Below are positions 7,931-17,970 of a DNA stretch of 64,000 nucleotides, one piece after another. Source of the stretch: Bacteroidota bacterium (lineage in GTDB: Bacteria; Bacteroidota; Bacteroidia; AKYH767-A; 2013-40CM-41-45); NCBI GenBank assembly GCA_016711505.1, contig JADJSV010000004.1, positions 62,001 through 126,000 on the forward strand. Reading direction: 5' to 3'. The position numbers were made by a program, and so were the translations under genes. How positions within the stretch are numbered: position 1 is the stretch's first letter; the number at the start of each line of letters is the position of its first letter. The notes under the pieces are model-generated. The model ran no database searches. It saw nothing but the letters and a program-made list of their open reading frames with translations, and was not told the DNA's origin.

Positions 7931-9181
7931 TTACCTGCAGGATCTGAATAATTCCTTTGATGAGATTTCTGAAATGAAATTCATCTTTGCCGACAATTTT
8001 ATTGCATCAATGTATTCCGACTGCTCACGAGTTGGGTCTGTCTTGCTAAGCAAATGCGCCATTCCCAGAACTCCGTTCATTGGAGTTCTGATCTCATGAC
8101 TGACATTTGCCAGAAACTGTTCCTTCAGTTTATCTGAAAGTTCTGCGATCTCTTTTTGTTTCTTCAACTCTTCGAGATCGTATTTTATATGCAGCGCTTT
8201 TGTTTTTAAACTGATCTCTTCCGAAGTCAGTTTTTTATCAAGCTCAAAATATTTTTTGTAGTGATTGAAAGCTGCTTCAGTATTTCCTATTTTCTCATAA
8301 GCAGTTGACAAAAATTGATGGATCTTTATCAATTGCGCTTCCATCGGTGAACTTTCTGCAATCTCCAGAGCTTTGTTCAAAACTTCAATTGCCTTGTCAT
8401 ATTGCGTCAGATCAATGTAAAGATTACCAAGACTTTTTTTAAGCTGTGCAGTAACAATAGGAGAGGCTCCTTCATTAGCAACACGAAGTGCGTCATTGAA
8501 ATAATTCAACGACTTATCATATTCTTTAAGCTTCGTATATAATATGGCAAGACTACCAAGTGTCTTAGCTTTTACATCAACATCAGGAACCTGATCGATC
8601 TGATTTCCGGCGCGCAATAAATAGTAGAGCGCTTTGTCATAATCGTCGAGCCAGTTGAAAGCATTTCCCAAAAGGAAAAAAGAATTTACCATTTCAGTTT
8701 TATTCTTTAAGCCTTCAAAGATCTTTAAGGCTTTCTTGAAATGGTCTACGGCATTATCATAATCCTGCAGGTAGATATATAATTTTCCTAACTCATTATA
8801 GCAATGTGCAATTCCTTCTGAGTCGCCAATGTCTGTGTTGATCTTGAGACTTTGCAGAATATAATTTAATGCACTCGGACAATCTCCCAGTTTGAAATAA
8901 ATGGAACTGATCTCTGTTAAACAGTTCAATTCGCTCTGGCGATCATCGAGATCCCGGAAAAATAATATCGCTTCATTAAAAGCGCTGATGGATTGTTTGT
9001 AATTTTTGTTGATCAGAAAACAGCTGGCTTTTTCCTGAATGATAGCAGCCATGCCTGTTTTATAATTTGCTTGCTGGGCAATAGAAAGGGCGTCTTCAAG
9101 CAAAGACATTGCCTGATTAACATTGCGGCTCCGTAAGACACGTGCCCGTTGAATTAAAATATCTACACTTTCTATGGCCAT
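7931..9181 (-). CDS. Hybrid histidine kinase, N-terminal part (TPR-HisKA)
   Basis: 416 codons as read, of which about the last 14 are out of frame. It carries roughly eight tetratricopeptide repeats (for example LGDCPSALNYILQSLKINTD, LQDYDNAVDHFKKALKIFEG), a coiled coil (LEELKKQKEIAELSDKLKEQ) and then the HisKA H-box FLANVSHEIRTPMNGVLGMAHL with the phosphorylated His. No signal peptide or membrane helix is seen, so this is a cytosolic sensor, with the TPR array probably reading a protein partner. After IKLSAK the reading frame changes and ~22 residues of the usual HisKA second helix (NLLxIINDILDxSKIEAG type) are absent. Joined to 6666-7907 it is one broken kinase. Confidence 0.85.
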   Translation of the reverse strand: MAIESVDILIQRARVLRSRNVNQAMSLLEDALSIAQQANYKTGMAAIIQEKASCFLINKNYKQSISAFNEAILFFRDLDDRQSELNCLTEISSIYFKLGDCPSALNYILQSLKINTDIGDSEGIAHCYNELGKLYIYLQDYDNAVDHFKKALKIFEGLKNKTEMVNSFFLLGNAFNWLDDYDKALYYLLRAGNQIDQVPDVDVKAKTLGSLAILYTKLKEYDKSLNYFNDALRVANEGASPIVTAQLKKSLGNLYIDLTQYDKAIEVLNKALEIAESSPMEAQLIKIHQFLSTAYEKIGNTEAAFNHYKKYFELDKKLTSEEISLKTKALHIKYDLEELKKQKEIAELSDKLKEQFLANVSHEIRTPMNGVLGMAHLLSKTDPTREQSEYIDAIKLSAKMNFISEISSKELFRSCR

Positions 9182-9293
9182 ACTAAAAAATCAGGTCTTT
9201 TTTGACGCTGAAATCCATTCTAATTATAGTGATTGATGACTAAAATGTTATGACTAATAGTCCCAATTTCTTACAGTAAAAAACCTCCAATGA

Positions 9294-10310
9294 TCAATCG
9301 TTTTTAGGGAGAGCAGTAAACTTCTTGCGGTTGCAAAGATAATAATCCCACAACAGGCTACGTTTATAAATTGTTAAAGGTCTTGTCTTTGGCGGCCTTT
9401 GGAGGGTTTTATCAGAATAATTGACCCTCATTTTTCTAAAATCCCTATGTGCTTTCATTACGGCCAGGGCATCTTCCTTTCCATTTGTGATCAGAAACTT
9501 TATTGCTGCAATCAGGTCAAAAAACCTCCTTTTTAGGAGAATTGAAGAACGTTTTTCGCCGGCGTTTTTGTAGATCATTAAAAGATTGTTCCTGAAATTC
9601 AGATAGGTCTTTCTAGGATTATTTTTAGCCAATGTCCCGCCACCAACATGGTAAACAGTTGATTGCCCGCAATAGTAGACTGAAAACCCATTTAGCTGCA
9701 TTCTCCAGCAAAGATCAATTTCTTCCATATGTGCAAAGAACTGCTCGTCAAGCCCCCCAAGTTGGTTATAAACGTCGGCCCGGACAAACATACATGCTCC
9801 TGTAGCCCAGAAAACAGGGATACTGTCATCATATTGATGAGTGTCGATTTCAATATCATTGAAGATCCGGCCACGACAAAAGGGGTAACCGAGATGGTCA
9901 ATAAATCCACCACCGGCACCGGCATATTCGAAACGGTCTTTATTATGATAGCTTAGAACTTTCGGTTGACAAGCACCTATTGTTTTATCTGCATCCATCA
10001 TTGCAATGATGGGCTCAATCCAATTCGGAGTTACTTCCACATCGCTATTGAGTAAAACAAAATACTCCGCAGAAACATATTTCAAAGCTTCATTGTAACC
10101 TCCTGTAAATCCTTTGTTAGTGGCATTTCTTATTATTCTGACAGAGGGAAACTGAGCGTTTAAAACTTCAATCGAATTGTCAGTACTGCCGTTATCCGCA
10201 ACAATCACTTCAGCCATTGGTCCGCTATGACGAATTACACTTGGTAAAAACTCTTGTAATAATTTACTGCCATTCCAATTGAGAATGACTACGGCAACTT
10301 TTGGCGTCAT
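9294..10310 (-). CDS. Family 2 glycosyltransferase (rhamnosyltransferase-like)
   Basis: 338 residues. GT-A fold of GT2: VAVVILNWNGSKLLQEFL at the start, VIVADNGSTDNSIEVL, the FVLLNSDVEV DxD-like metal/nucleotide-sugar site (about residue 90), then FWATGACMFVRADVY and DEQFFAHMEEIDLCWR, the WbbL-like signature of cell-surface polysaccharide transferases. No transmembrane segment. Likely adds a sugar to a surface polysaccharide; donor and acceptor cannot be told. It is on the same strand as the GWxTD gene upstream, 75 bp apart. Confidence 0.9.
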   Translation of the reverse strand: MTPKVAVVILNWNGSKLLQEFLPSVIRHSGPMAEVIVADNGSTDNSIEVLNAQFPSVRIIRNATNKGFTGGYNEALKYVSAEYFVLLNSDVEVTPNWIEPIIAMMDADKTIGACQPKVLSYHNKDRFEYAGAGGGFIDHLGYPFCRGRIFNDIEIDTHQYDDSIPVFWATGACMFVRADVYNQLGGLDEQFFAHMEEIDLCWRMQLNGFSVYYCGQSTVYHVGGGTLAKNNPRKTYLNFRNNLLMIYKNAGEKRSSILLKRRFFDLIAAIKFLITNGKEDALAVMKAHRDFRKMRVNYSDKTLQRPPKTRPLTIYKRSLLWDYYLCNRKKFTALPKND

Positions 10311-10385
10311 AATTGAATTCCTGCAGACATGGTCTGACCGGGAATGGGGTAAAAATAAGAGAAAAATCTGATGCTTCCCTCCAAG

Positions 10386-11843
10386 CTAGTTTTTAAAGTT
10401 CTCTTTAGACTGATTACCAAAATTGCTAGGGTATTGTTTCTGATCCATGTCAGGTAAAAACTGATCTTTTCTCCTTAACACAAGTTCCCATCGATCGTTT
10501 TGAAGTTCAGTATTCAAATCGGAATGAAGAAGCTTATAGTTCCTTGAAACCATGTCGGGTGAGTAAAAGACAAATTTCTTATTCGTCTGATGCCCGATTT
10601 TATAGTAGTGCCAGATTTCATATGGATAAGACTCAGGATCATTTGTAACCACAATTGGTTCCGTTGACGGTGGTCCGTATTGAAGATAAACCCGGCCACG
10701 ATCAGTCTGATATCCATAAGAGTTCAAACCTGCATACGCATTGTTCACCTTCAAAACCTGTAACATATATTCTTCCCATGCTTTTTGCGGATTCAGTGCA
10801 TTTTGTTTACTCCAGAAATAGTAAAGGTATCTCTGCATTGACTTTACATCTCTTAATTCCATCTGATTGGTTTGAATATTAACTTCAGGAGCCGTGGAAA
10901 TTGGGTAAAGTACATCAATCAGATAAACTAATGTGTCAGGATTTGTAATGTTGGATACAAATGTATTTGTGATATCGATGTTGTCGAAATCTTTCGTTAC
11001 AACAGGTTGGCGGATCTGATTTGATCTCTGAAAAAACATGTGTGAAAAGGCGAGCAGCTTATTTTCTTTACTGATTACTTCAACATTCACATCGTAATTT
11101 CCACTTGGTAAATTTTCGATAGGAAATTCTGCAAGTACGACATTGACTTTTTTCGCAGTTTGTTTTTTCAAAAGAAAAAGATCATCAAGAATTCTGTCAT
11201 TATTACTATTTGTGACATAATATCGTACGATGAAAGGATCGTTGTTTGTACTTAATGTATTATAAATTTCAGCATAAAATCTAAGTTTATTTATAGAACT
11301 CGGATAAAAATTTCCGGCAAGTGGAATAAGATCATATCCGTTTTTACTATATAAATTCGTTGTAACAGTAGGGGAGAATGATTCCAGCAATACTATATCT
11401 GATACCATAACTTTGTCTTTGCTGTAATCAATTTTTATCTCCTGACTAACAACATTCTCTTTATTAACCGAATTAAAATCTTTTAATGTAAGTTCAACGG
11501 TGTATATACCGTTCGGCAAATTTATACGTTGCTGATTAATGAAATCCGGAATCACGGAATCATTCGGATCGATTTCTGGACTGAGTAAATTATATTTTTC
11601 AAAATGAACGATTTTTTCGCCCGATTTGAAGATCCATTGCACTTCAATCTTGCTCTGAAGTTTTCCTGTAGGCAATTCTGCAAGTTTGGAACTCCCGCCC
11701 AAAACTTTCAAATAGGTTTCGAGATATGGAGAACCTTCAGGATTATCGAATGTTCCATAGCCCATAAAAGCAGACAGTTGTGCATGGCTGAATTGAAACG
11801 CTGAAAATGAAATAAATAGGAAGGTAAATAACTTTTTCATCAT
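10386..11843 (-). CDS. GWxTD-domain secreted protein
   Basis: 485 residues with a signal peptide (MMKKLFTFLFISFSAFQFSHAQ). The C-terminal 130 residues carry the GWxTD-family core: WSKQNALNPQKAWEEYMLQV, NSYGYQTDRGRVYLQYGPP, PYEIWHYY and the final FVFY...W.LV segment; the G-x-x-T-D motif reads GYQTD. The N-terminal part is beta-rich, with repeated domains of the kind found before GWxTD domains. The family is restricted mainly to Bacteroidota and relatives and its function is unknown; periplasmic or surface location is inferred. Confidence 0.88.
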   Translation of the reverse strand: MMKKLFTFLFISFSAFQFSHAQLSAFMGYGTFDNPEGSPYLETYLKVLGGSSKLAELPTGKLQSKIEVQWIFKSGEKIVHFEKYNLLSPEIDPNDSVIPDFINQQRINLPNGIYTVELTLKDFNSVNKENVVSQEIKIDYSKDKVMVSDIVLLESFSPTVTTNLYSKNGYDLIPLAGNFYPSSINKLRFYAEIYNTLSTNNDPFIVRYYVTNSNNDRILDDLFLLKKQTAKKVNVVLAEFPIENLPSGNYDVNVEVISKENKLLAFSHMFFQRSNQIRQPVVTKDFDNIDITNTFVSNITNPDTLVYLIDVLYPISTAPEVNIQTNQMELRDVKSMQRYLYYFWSKQNALNPQKAWEEYMLQVLKVNNAYAGLNSYGYQTDRGRVYLQYGPPSTEPIVVTNDPESYPYEIWHYYKIGHQTNKKFVFYSPDMVSRNYKLLHSDLNTELQNDRWELVLRRKDQFLPDMDQKQYPSNFGNQSKENFKN

Positions 11844-12037
11844 GTATTAATTAGAGGTCAGCTTTCATTAACTTTGTTTGCAGACTAATGCTAAAATTAC
11901 ATAAAAATCATCGCCCACAAAAGTAGTATTCATCAATTGAGGAAGTTTAACAATCAAATGACAAAGACTTGTGCAAGTGAATTTAATTGTGCTTTTTTGA
12001 GCTAAAATCTGCTAAAAAGCACCCCTTGGCTATTTCA

Positions 12038-13204
12038 ATGATTTCCGTAATTCTGTTTGTAGTTTTTAGTCTGAGCGTTCTTATCGTTTTCTATTCCTAT
12101 GTCTTATTTCCATTGCTCTTAAATATTCTTGCTAAAGGCAAATCGTTCCATTTCGGGAATGCAGTTCAACCGGAAGGAGTATCCGTCCTGATCTCAGCAT
12201 ACAATGAAGAAAGCGTTATAAGAGAAAAAATAAGATCAGTTCTGGATTCTGATTATCCTTCCGATAAAATAGAAATTCTCATCGGTTCTGATTGTTCCAA
12301 TGATCGGACAGTTGAGATAGTGAATGAAATCATTTCAAATGAAAGCAGGATTCAACTTTTTAATTTCAGTGTCAGGCGCGGAAAGCCCAGCGTTATAAAT
12401 GAACTGGTTGACAAAGCAAAATTCCCGCTTATTATTCTGACTGATGCAAATGTTTATTTTGAAAAAAATACGATTGCTCATCTCTTCCGGCATTTCGCTG
12501 AAAAGTCTGTCGGACTCGTTGGAGCAAATATTCTGAATGTAGGAATGCGGCACGATGGAATATCTATGCAGGAAAAATCATATATCCAGAGAGAAAATCT
12601 GATCAAGTATAATGAAGGTTTACTCTGGGGCACAATGATGGGACCCTTTGGAGGTTGTTATATGATCCGGAAAGATCTATATGAACCTGTACCTGCTGAT
12701 TCAATGGTCGATGATTTTTATATTTCAATGAAAATACTTGAGAAAGGTTTCAAATGCAGAAATGAACTGAAAGCGATTTGTTATGAAGATGTTCCTAACG
12801 AAATGAAAATTGAATTTCGCCGCAAAGCAAGGATCTCATCAGGAAATTTTCAAAACCTATCGCGATTCCGTAGCTTCCTGTTGAATCCATTCACTATTGC
12901 GGGTTTTTGTTTTATTAGTCATAAATTAATTCGCTGGATAACTCCATTATTCCTTATTATTTCACTGATCAGTTTATTCTTTTTAATTCCAATCGGAAAT
13001 ATTTTTCTTATTCTGTTTATCGGAGAAATTCTTTTGCTGCTTTCGCCTCTGCTGGATGTTATTCTGAAAAAACTAGGTATGCATTTCAAATTTATCCGAT
13101 TCATTGCCTATTTCTCATATATGAATCTTGCTTTGATCAAAGGATATTTTGATTTTAAGAGAGGGATTAAGAGTGGGGTGTGGGTTCCGACTAAACGAAA
13201 TTAA
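12038..13204 (+). CDS. Membrane-associated family 2 glycosyltransferase
   Basis: 388 residues from the ATG at 12038 (an in-frame TTG at 11987 would add 17). An N-terminal membrane helix (SVILFVVFSLSVLIVFYSYV) precedes the GT2 domain: GVSVLISAYNEESVIREKI, EILIGSDCSNDRTVEIV, LTDANVYFEKNTI (D-A-N in the DxD place), then DDFYISMKILEKG and FRRKARISSGNFQNL, a QxxRW-like region as in processive beta-glycan synthases. Three or more C-terminal membrane helices follow (residues ~290-370). It probably builds or transfers a surface glycan. Divergent from the GWxTD gene. Confidence 0.88.
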   Translation: MISVILFVVFSLSVLIVFYSYVLFPLLLNILAKGKSFHFGNAVQPEGVSVLISAYNEESVIREKIRSVLDSDYPSDKIEILIGSDCSNDRTVEIVNEIISNESRIQLFNFSVRRGKPSVINELVDKAKFPLIILTDANVYFEKNTIAHLFRHFAEKSVGLVGANILNVGMRHDGISMQEKSYIQRENLIKYNEGLLWGTMMGPFGGCYMIRKDLYEPVPADSMVDDFYISMKILEKGFKCRNELKAICYEDVPNEMKIEFRRKARISSGNFQNLSRFRSFLLNPFTIAGFCFISHKLIRWITPLFLIISLISLFFLIPIGNIFLILFIGEILLLLSPLLDVILKKLGMHFKFIRFIAYFSYMNLALIKGYFDFKRGIKSGVWVPTKRN

Positions 13205-13210
13205 AAATAA

Positions 13211-13287
13211 AACACTAAGGTCACTAAAATTTATCACAAGAGCACAAGTGATGTGTTCTTGTGACGAATTTTAGTGATCTTAGTGTT
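13211..13287. repeat. Inverted word repeat, AACACTAAGGTCAC arms
   Basis: Arms of about 35 bp (13211-13245 and 13253-13287) are near-complementary with a very short loop. The words (CACTAAG, TCACTAAAA, TCACAAG) recur at 17706-17782, and the trailing motif AAAAAAATCG(A/G)AGCCGTA recurs after 17925. The rest of the 13288-13962 gap is AT-rich; a weak palindrome CTGTTTACAG lies near 13580 and I see no credible gene. Confidence 0.75.
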
Positions 13288-13962
13288 AAAAAAAATCGAA
13301 GCCGTAATGTTTAAATAAATTACGCAACTAATCTTAATAATCATGCATAATAACCGATTTTAATATCGGATAATAAATACAAACCATTACATAAATAATT
13401 CCCTATTTAATTGAGAATATTTTTTTCGGATAATTTTTGTGGCAAATCTTTCACAGAAAAATTGAAACGATTTCAAACTTGTTTTTAAATACTGTATATA
13501 TTTTTTTATTTTAAATTTTGCGATTCGAAAATTTTCTTATTTTGTTCATGGAAAAATTATCAGATGCTCCAGAAGTCCTCTGTTTACAGGGTTTCTCGGC
13601 TTCTGATTTAATTTTTTTCTGTTGGAAATCCGCTTAGGATTTTGGGGAAAAGGTGAATTTTTGCAGGTCGAAATACGGAAAAACACAGATTGATTGCAGC
13701 GTTTTTTAGCTTGAATTCGGGGCTTAAGTATTGGTATTCAGAAGGTGGCACAGAATTTTGGTTTTTATAAATAGCAGTTCTCAATTTAGTGCCTAAAATG
13801 AAGGGTTTGATAAATCCATTTTTACTCCTGAATTGTTTGCGTATTTGCACAAGTAATTAATTCGGGTTGAAAAATATTAGATGAAATAGAACTGCGTTTA
13901 TCATCTAATAAAATTAGTTTGCTACTAAGATTTCAACCGGCAACCAATAAAATAAAAAGACA

Positions 13963-16900
13963 ATGAAAAAAAATCTTACTCTGCGCTTGATCTTGATGAT
14001 CCAAGTATTTTTGTTTTTGAATATTACTTTAAATTTTGCACAAGCCGGGAGAAGCTCTGCTTACCTGACCGAAAATTCCATATCATCTAATTCTGCTACC
14101 CTTAACTGGAACGCTATTCCAAATGCTACAGAATACACTATTCGTTACAGGCAGGTTGGAAGTACAGACTGGTTAACAACTACTACAATTTTAACTTCAA
14201 CATTTATTGAAAATCTGAATAGTGATGCTGAGTATGAATATCAGGTCAGCGCTAATTCAAATGGTGGTCTGGCTGCTTATTCAACATCTGAATTTTTTCA
14301 TACTAACGGTTCTTGCAGAACTCCTGAAAATCTTACCGCAGTTTCAATGAGTGCAACAAGTGTTCAGTTAAACTGGAGCCCGCAACAGGGTGTTAGTTAC
14401 TATAAATTTAAATACAGAGTTGTAGGTTCAAACTCATGGACAAATGATTCTTCCATTACTAATTCGAAAGTTATTTCAGGATTGACACCGTCAGCTTCTT
14501 ATCAATATCAGGTACAGACGAAGTGTAATTCATCAGATCAAAGTGCATGGAGTGCGAAGGTTTCTTTCACGAGTGCAGCTAATGCAACTTGTGCTGCTCC
14601 TACAGGAATTTCAACATCATTGATTGGATCAACAAATGCAACAATCAACTGGAGCCCTGTTCAAGGTGCTGTTAATTATTCAATTCAATATGCCCGTACA
14701 GGTTCTAATTCATGGACAACTGAAACTGTTTCTTCAACATCGGCATCTGTTTCAGGATTAGATCCGGCATCATCATATGATTATAGAATTCAGGCAGTGG
14801 GTTATGGTGCAGCGAGTTCATATTCAAATCATTCCTCTTTCGTTACTCTTGCGGCTGCTTGCAGTACACCAACAATGTTATCAGTAACTACCATTACTGC
14901 AACAAGTGCCCGATTAAACTGGGGTGTTGTTTCAGGTGCAAATAGTTATACTGTCCGGTATAGAAAATCAGGTACCAATTCATGGACAACTACTTCTTCT
15001 ACTACCAATTCAAAAGATATCTCTTCACTTACTCAGAATTCAGTGTATGAATTTCAAGTAAGAACCGTCTGCAGCGGGTCGTCGAGTTCATATGCAAGTT
15101 CAGTTACTTTTACTACAGCAGGTGTAAATTGCAATACTCCTGATGTTTATTATTTCGGTACTATTAATAAGACAAGTTCTTCAGCAACTATTTACTGGAC
15201 TCCGATTTCAGGAGCTGCCGGTTATAATGTGCGATATAAAGTCTATAATACAACGAATGCATGGATCAATCTTGCTGCTACATCTGCTACTCTGAATCTG
15301 ACAGGTTTATCAGCAAATACAAAATATGAATTCCAGGTGCAAACAATTTGCTCCGGTGGAACCAGTGCCTTTTCTGCAAGTGGTGTATTTACTACTTCTA
15401 CATTCTCTTGTGGAGTTCCTTCAACATCAACATTCAATGTATCTTCTATAACTACGAGCGGTGCAACAATTCAGTGGACTGCTGTAAGTGGTTCTAATGG
15501 TTACAATGTTCAATACAGAATTAATGGTTCAAGCACATGGACGATCGTAACTACACTTTCAAATTCGAAAGCGCTTACAGGATTGTCATCAGCTACCGCT
15601 TATCAATATCAGGTACAAACAATTTGTTCAGGCGGAAATAGCGCCTATTCAGCAACTGCAACATTTACAACTTCAGGAGCTACTTGTGCAGTGCCGGATG
15701 TAAATCAGTTTACTTCAACTAATAAAACTGCAAGTTCTTGCACTGTAGGTTGGAAGAATATCAGTGGAAATTCAGGATATAATGTTCAATACAGAATCCG
15801 TTATTCCGGTTCTGCATGGACGACAGTTAATGCTACAACTAATTCAAAAAGTCTGACAGGTTTATCTGCTTCAACGTGGTATGAGTTTCAGGTGCAAACA
15901 ATTTGTTCAGGAGGAACCGGTGCCTTTTCTGCTTCAGGAATCTTTACTACAACATCATCCAGCAGCGCATGTGCAATTCCATCGGGCCTTATAGTTGTAA
16001 GTGCTGGTGCAAATACAGCTTCTATTGATTGGGCAAGTGCAAGTGGAGCTACGTCATACAATGTACGGTATAAAAAAACGAACTCTTCTTCATGGATAGT
16101 TGAACCATCCTCAAATTCTTCAGAAACATTAACAGGTTTAAGTTCAGGCTCTGAATATGAATTTCAAGTTCAGACTATCTGCTCTGCAGGTACCGGGTCT
16201 TATTCCGGTTCTGCTATATTCATGACAACAACAGGAACAAGTGCTTGCGGAATTCCGGAAGGACTGACTGTTTCAGGAATTACAACTTCAGCTGCTTCAC
16301 TTGAATGGGATGCTGTTAGTTCAGCTACATCTTATAATATCAGATACAAGCAAACAAATTCTTCTACCTGGATCAATGCAACATCTTCAAATTTAACTGA
16401 AGGAATTACTTCTTTATCACCGGGATCAGCATATGAATTCCAGGTACAGTCTGTATGTGCAGCCGGTGCAAGTACATGGAGTGCCTCTTCAGTATTCTCA
16501 ACTTTATCAAACGGCGGGACCTCAGCATTACCTGTCCCTGATCACGTTGTAATTGTTGTTTTTGAAAATCATTCATACTCTCAGATCATAGGAAACTCTG
16601 CAGCACCGCATATCAATGCCTTTGCTCAGGAAGCAAATACAACTGTGTTTACTGAATCATATGGTATAACTCATCCAAGTCAGCCAAACTGGTTGCATTT
16701 ATTCTCAGGAAGTAATCAGGGTGTAACTAATAATGTGAAGCCTTCATCGAAATTCAATACAATGAATTTAGCTGCTGCAGTTCTGCAGGCAGGACTTACA
16801 TTCAAGTCGTATGCAGATGGAATGCCAAGTACCGGTTATGATGGTGATGTAAGCGGAACGTATCAGAGAAAACATAACCCGGTTGCAAACTGGGTGGGTA

Positions 16901-17613
16901 CAGGAACAAATCAGGTTCCTGCATCTTTGAATCTTCCGTTCACTTCTTTCCCTACAGATTATTCAACTCTTCCTACAGTATCGTTTGTTTGTCCTGATAT
17001 GAATCACAGTATGCATGATGGTAGTGGAAATTCTGCTATCACTGTTGGTGACAACTGGTTCTATTCAAAAATATATCCTTATGTACAGTGGGCGAAAACA
17101 CATAACAGTTTATTGATCTTCACATTCGACGAAGATAACAGTGCAAGTGGAAACAGGATCCCGACTATTTTCGCAGGACAAATGGTAACTCAAGGTCAGG
17201 TCTCAACAGGTATCACGCATCATAATGTATTGAGAACAATTGAAGACATGTATGGATTAGCACATTCAGGAAATGCAGCAAATGTATCTCCGATTCACGG
17301 ATGTTGGGTCAATGGTTTCAGAGTTGCTAAGCCTGCTAAGGTTGAAGAAACTTTCAAACTTGAATTGTTCCCGAATCCTGTTATCAGTGAACTGAACATC
17401 AATTACACGCTGACCGATAAATCAGATGTAGAGATCCGCATCCTTGATGTAACAGGTAAGTTGATCAAAGAAGATCTTACTCCGGCACAGGTAGCAGGAA
17501 ACTACGAGATCGTTATTCCTGTAGATGCAATGCATATCAGTAAAGGAATCTATTTTGTTGAAATGACTATCAACGAAACCCGCATCGTCAAGCGGATAGT
17601 TGTTGGAGAATAA
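13963..17613 (+). CDS. T9SS-secreted nine-FN3 phosphoesterase
   Basis: 1216 residues. Signal peptide (LILMIQVFLFLNITLNFAQA). Nine fibronectin type III repeats follow (about residues 27-845), most opening with a Cys-x-x-P and containing a YxVRYR-like strand and a TxYEFQVQTxC strand; each pair of cysteines may bridge. A phosphoesterase domain of the acid phosphatase/phospholipase C type (about 850-1120) has VVFENHSYSQIIGN, GITHPSQPNWLHLFSG, CPDMNHSMHDG and FTFDEDN, the usual nucleophile and metal ligands. It ends with a T9SS type A sorting domain (ELFPNPVISELNINY ... GIYFVEMTINETRIVKRIVVGE). Likely a cell-surface or secreted phosphate-releasing enzyme displayed on a long FN3 stalk; substrate unknown. 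A terminator follows. Confidence 0.9.
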   Translation: MKKNLTLRLILMIQVFLFLNITLNFAQAGRSSAYLTENSISSNSATLNWNAIPNATEYTIRYRQVGSTDWLTTTTILTSTFIENLNSDAEYEYQVSANSNGGLAAYSTSEFFHTNGSCRTPENLTAVSMSATSVQLNWSPQQGVSYYKFKYRVVGSNSWTNDSSITNSKVISGLTPSASYQYQVQTKCNSSDQSAWSAKVSFTSAANATCAAPTGISTSLIGSTNATINWSPVQGAVNYSIQYARTGSNSWTTETVSSTSASVSGLDPASSYDYRIQAVGYGAASSYSNHSSFVTLAAACSTPTMLSVTTITATSARLNWGVVSGANSYTVRYRKSGTNSWTTTSSTTNSKDISSLTQNSVYEFQVRTVCSGSSSSYASSVTFTTAGVNCNTPDVYYFGTINKTSSSATIYWTPISGAAGYNVRYKVYNTTNAWINLAATSATLNLTGLSANTKYEFQVQTICSGGTSAFSASGVFTTSTFSCGVPSTSTFNVSSITTSGATIQWTAVSGSNGYNVQYRINGSSTWTIVTTLSNSKALTGLSSATAYQYQVQTICSGGNSAYSATATFTTSGATCAVPDVNQFTSTNKTASSCTVGWKNISGNSGYNVQYRIRYSGSAWTTVNATTNSKSLTGLSASTWYEFQVQTICSGGTGAFSASGIFTTTSSSSACAIPSGLIVVSAGANTASIDWASASGATSYNVRYKKTNSSSWIVEPSSNSSETLTGLSSGSEYEFQVQTICSAGTGSYSGSAIFMTTTGTSACGIPEGLTVSGITTSAASLEWDAVSSATSYNIRYKQTNSSTWINATSSNLTEGITSLSPGSAYEFQVQSVCAAGASTWSASSVFSTLSNGGTSALPVPDHVVIVVFENHSYSQIIGNSAAPHINAFAQEANTTVFTESYGITHPSQPNWLHLFSGSNQGVTNNVKPSSKFNTMNLAAAVLQAGLTFKSYADGMPSTGYDGDVSGTYQRKHNPVANWVGTGTNQVPASLNLPFTSFPTDYSTLPTVSFVCPDMNHSMHDGSGNSAITVGDNWFYSKIYPYVQWAKTHNSLLIFTFDEDNSASGNRIPTIFAGQMVTQGQVSTGITHHNVLRTIEDMYGLAHSGNAANVSPIHGCWVNGFRVAKPAKVEETFKLELFPNPVISELNINYTLTDKSDVEIRILDVTGKLIKEDLTPAQVAGNYEIVIPVDAMHISKGIYFVEMTINETRIVKRIVVGE

Positions 17614-17633
17614 ATTGCGATTTGCTTAATATA

Positions 17634-17679
17634 TAAAAAGCGGGTAGGAGAGGAGTTCTTTTCTTACCCGCTTTTTTTT
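17634..17679 (+). terminator. Rho-independent terminator of the FN3-phosphoesterase gene
   Basis: AAAAAGCGGGTAGGAG pairs with TTCTTACCCGCTTTTT (one or two mismatches), followed by a run of T ending at 17679. It lies 20 bp after the stop codon. Confidence 0.8.
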
Positions 17680-17705
17680 ATGGAGATGGTTTGTAATAAG
17701 CAATT

Positions 17706-17782
17706 AAACACAAGAACACTAAGATCACAAAAGATCACGGAATGGCATCCGTGCACTTTTGTGATCTTAGTGCCCTTGTGTT
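17706..17782. repeat. Inverted word repeat, CACAAGAACACTAAGATC arms
   Basis: Arms (17706-17740, 17748-17782) are almost complementary around GGCATCC. Same word family as 13211-13287. Confidence 0.75.
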
Positions 17783-17830
17783 AACTTTTTTTATCCGTGT
17801 TCTTATTGTAAGGTCACGGACTCAAAAAAT

Positions 17831-17925
17831 AAAACACAGAGAACACGGAGAAAAAAAGGGAGAAAAAAAGAGTAGTTCTTATTTCTCCTTTTTCTCCCTT
17901 TTTTTCTCCATGCCCTCCGTGTTTA
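17831..17925. repeat. Inverted word repeat, AACACGGAG / GGAGAAAAA arms
   Basis: Left arm AACACAGAGAACACGGAG plus G/A-rich words; right arm TTTCTCC words plus CTCCGTGTTT. It ends with AAAAAAATCGGAGCCGTA, the same tail as after 13287. The open frame at 17742-17957 is repeat translation only. Confidence 0.7.
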
Positions 17926-17970
17926 AAAAAATCGGAGCCGTACAATATCCATACTGAAACCAAGAATTTA

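Noticed and set aside
13608..13850. 80-codon minus-strand open frame in a long gap
   Set aside because: No signal peptide, domain, start context or neighbour support; low-complexity AT-rich DNA. Could be a real orphan, but I cannot support it.
17742..17957. 71-codon plus-strand open frame
   Set aside because: Lies entirely in two inverted word repeats (CACTAAG and GGAGAAAAA families).
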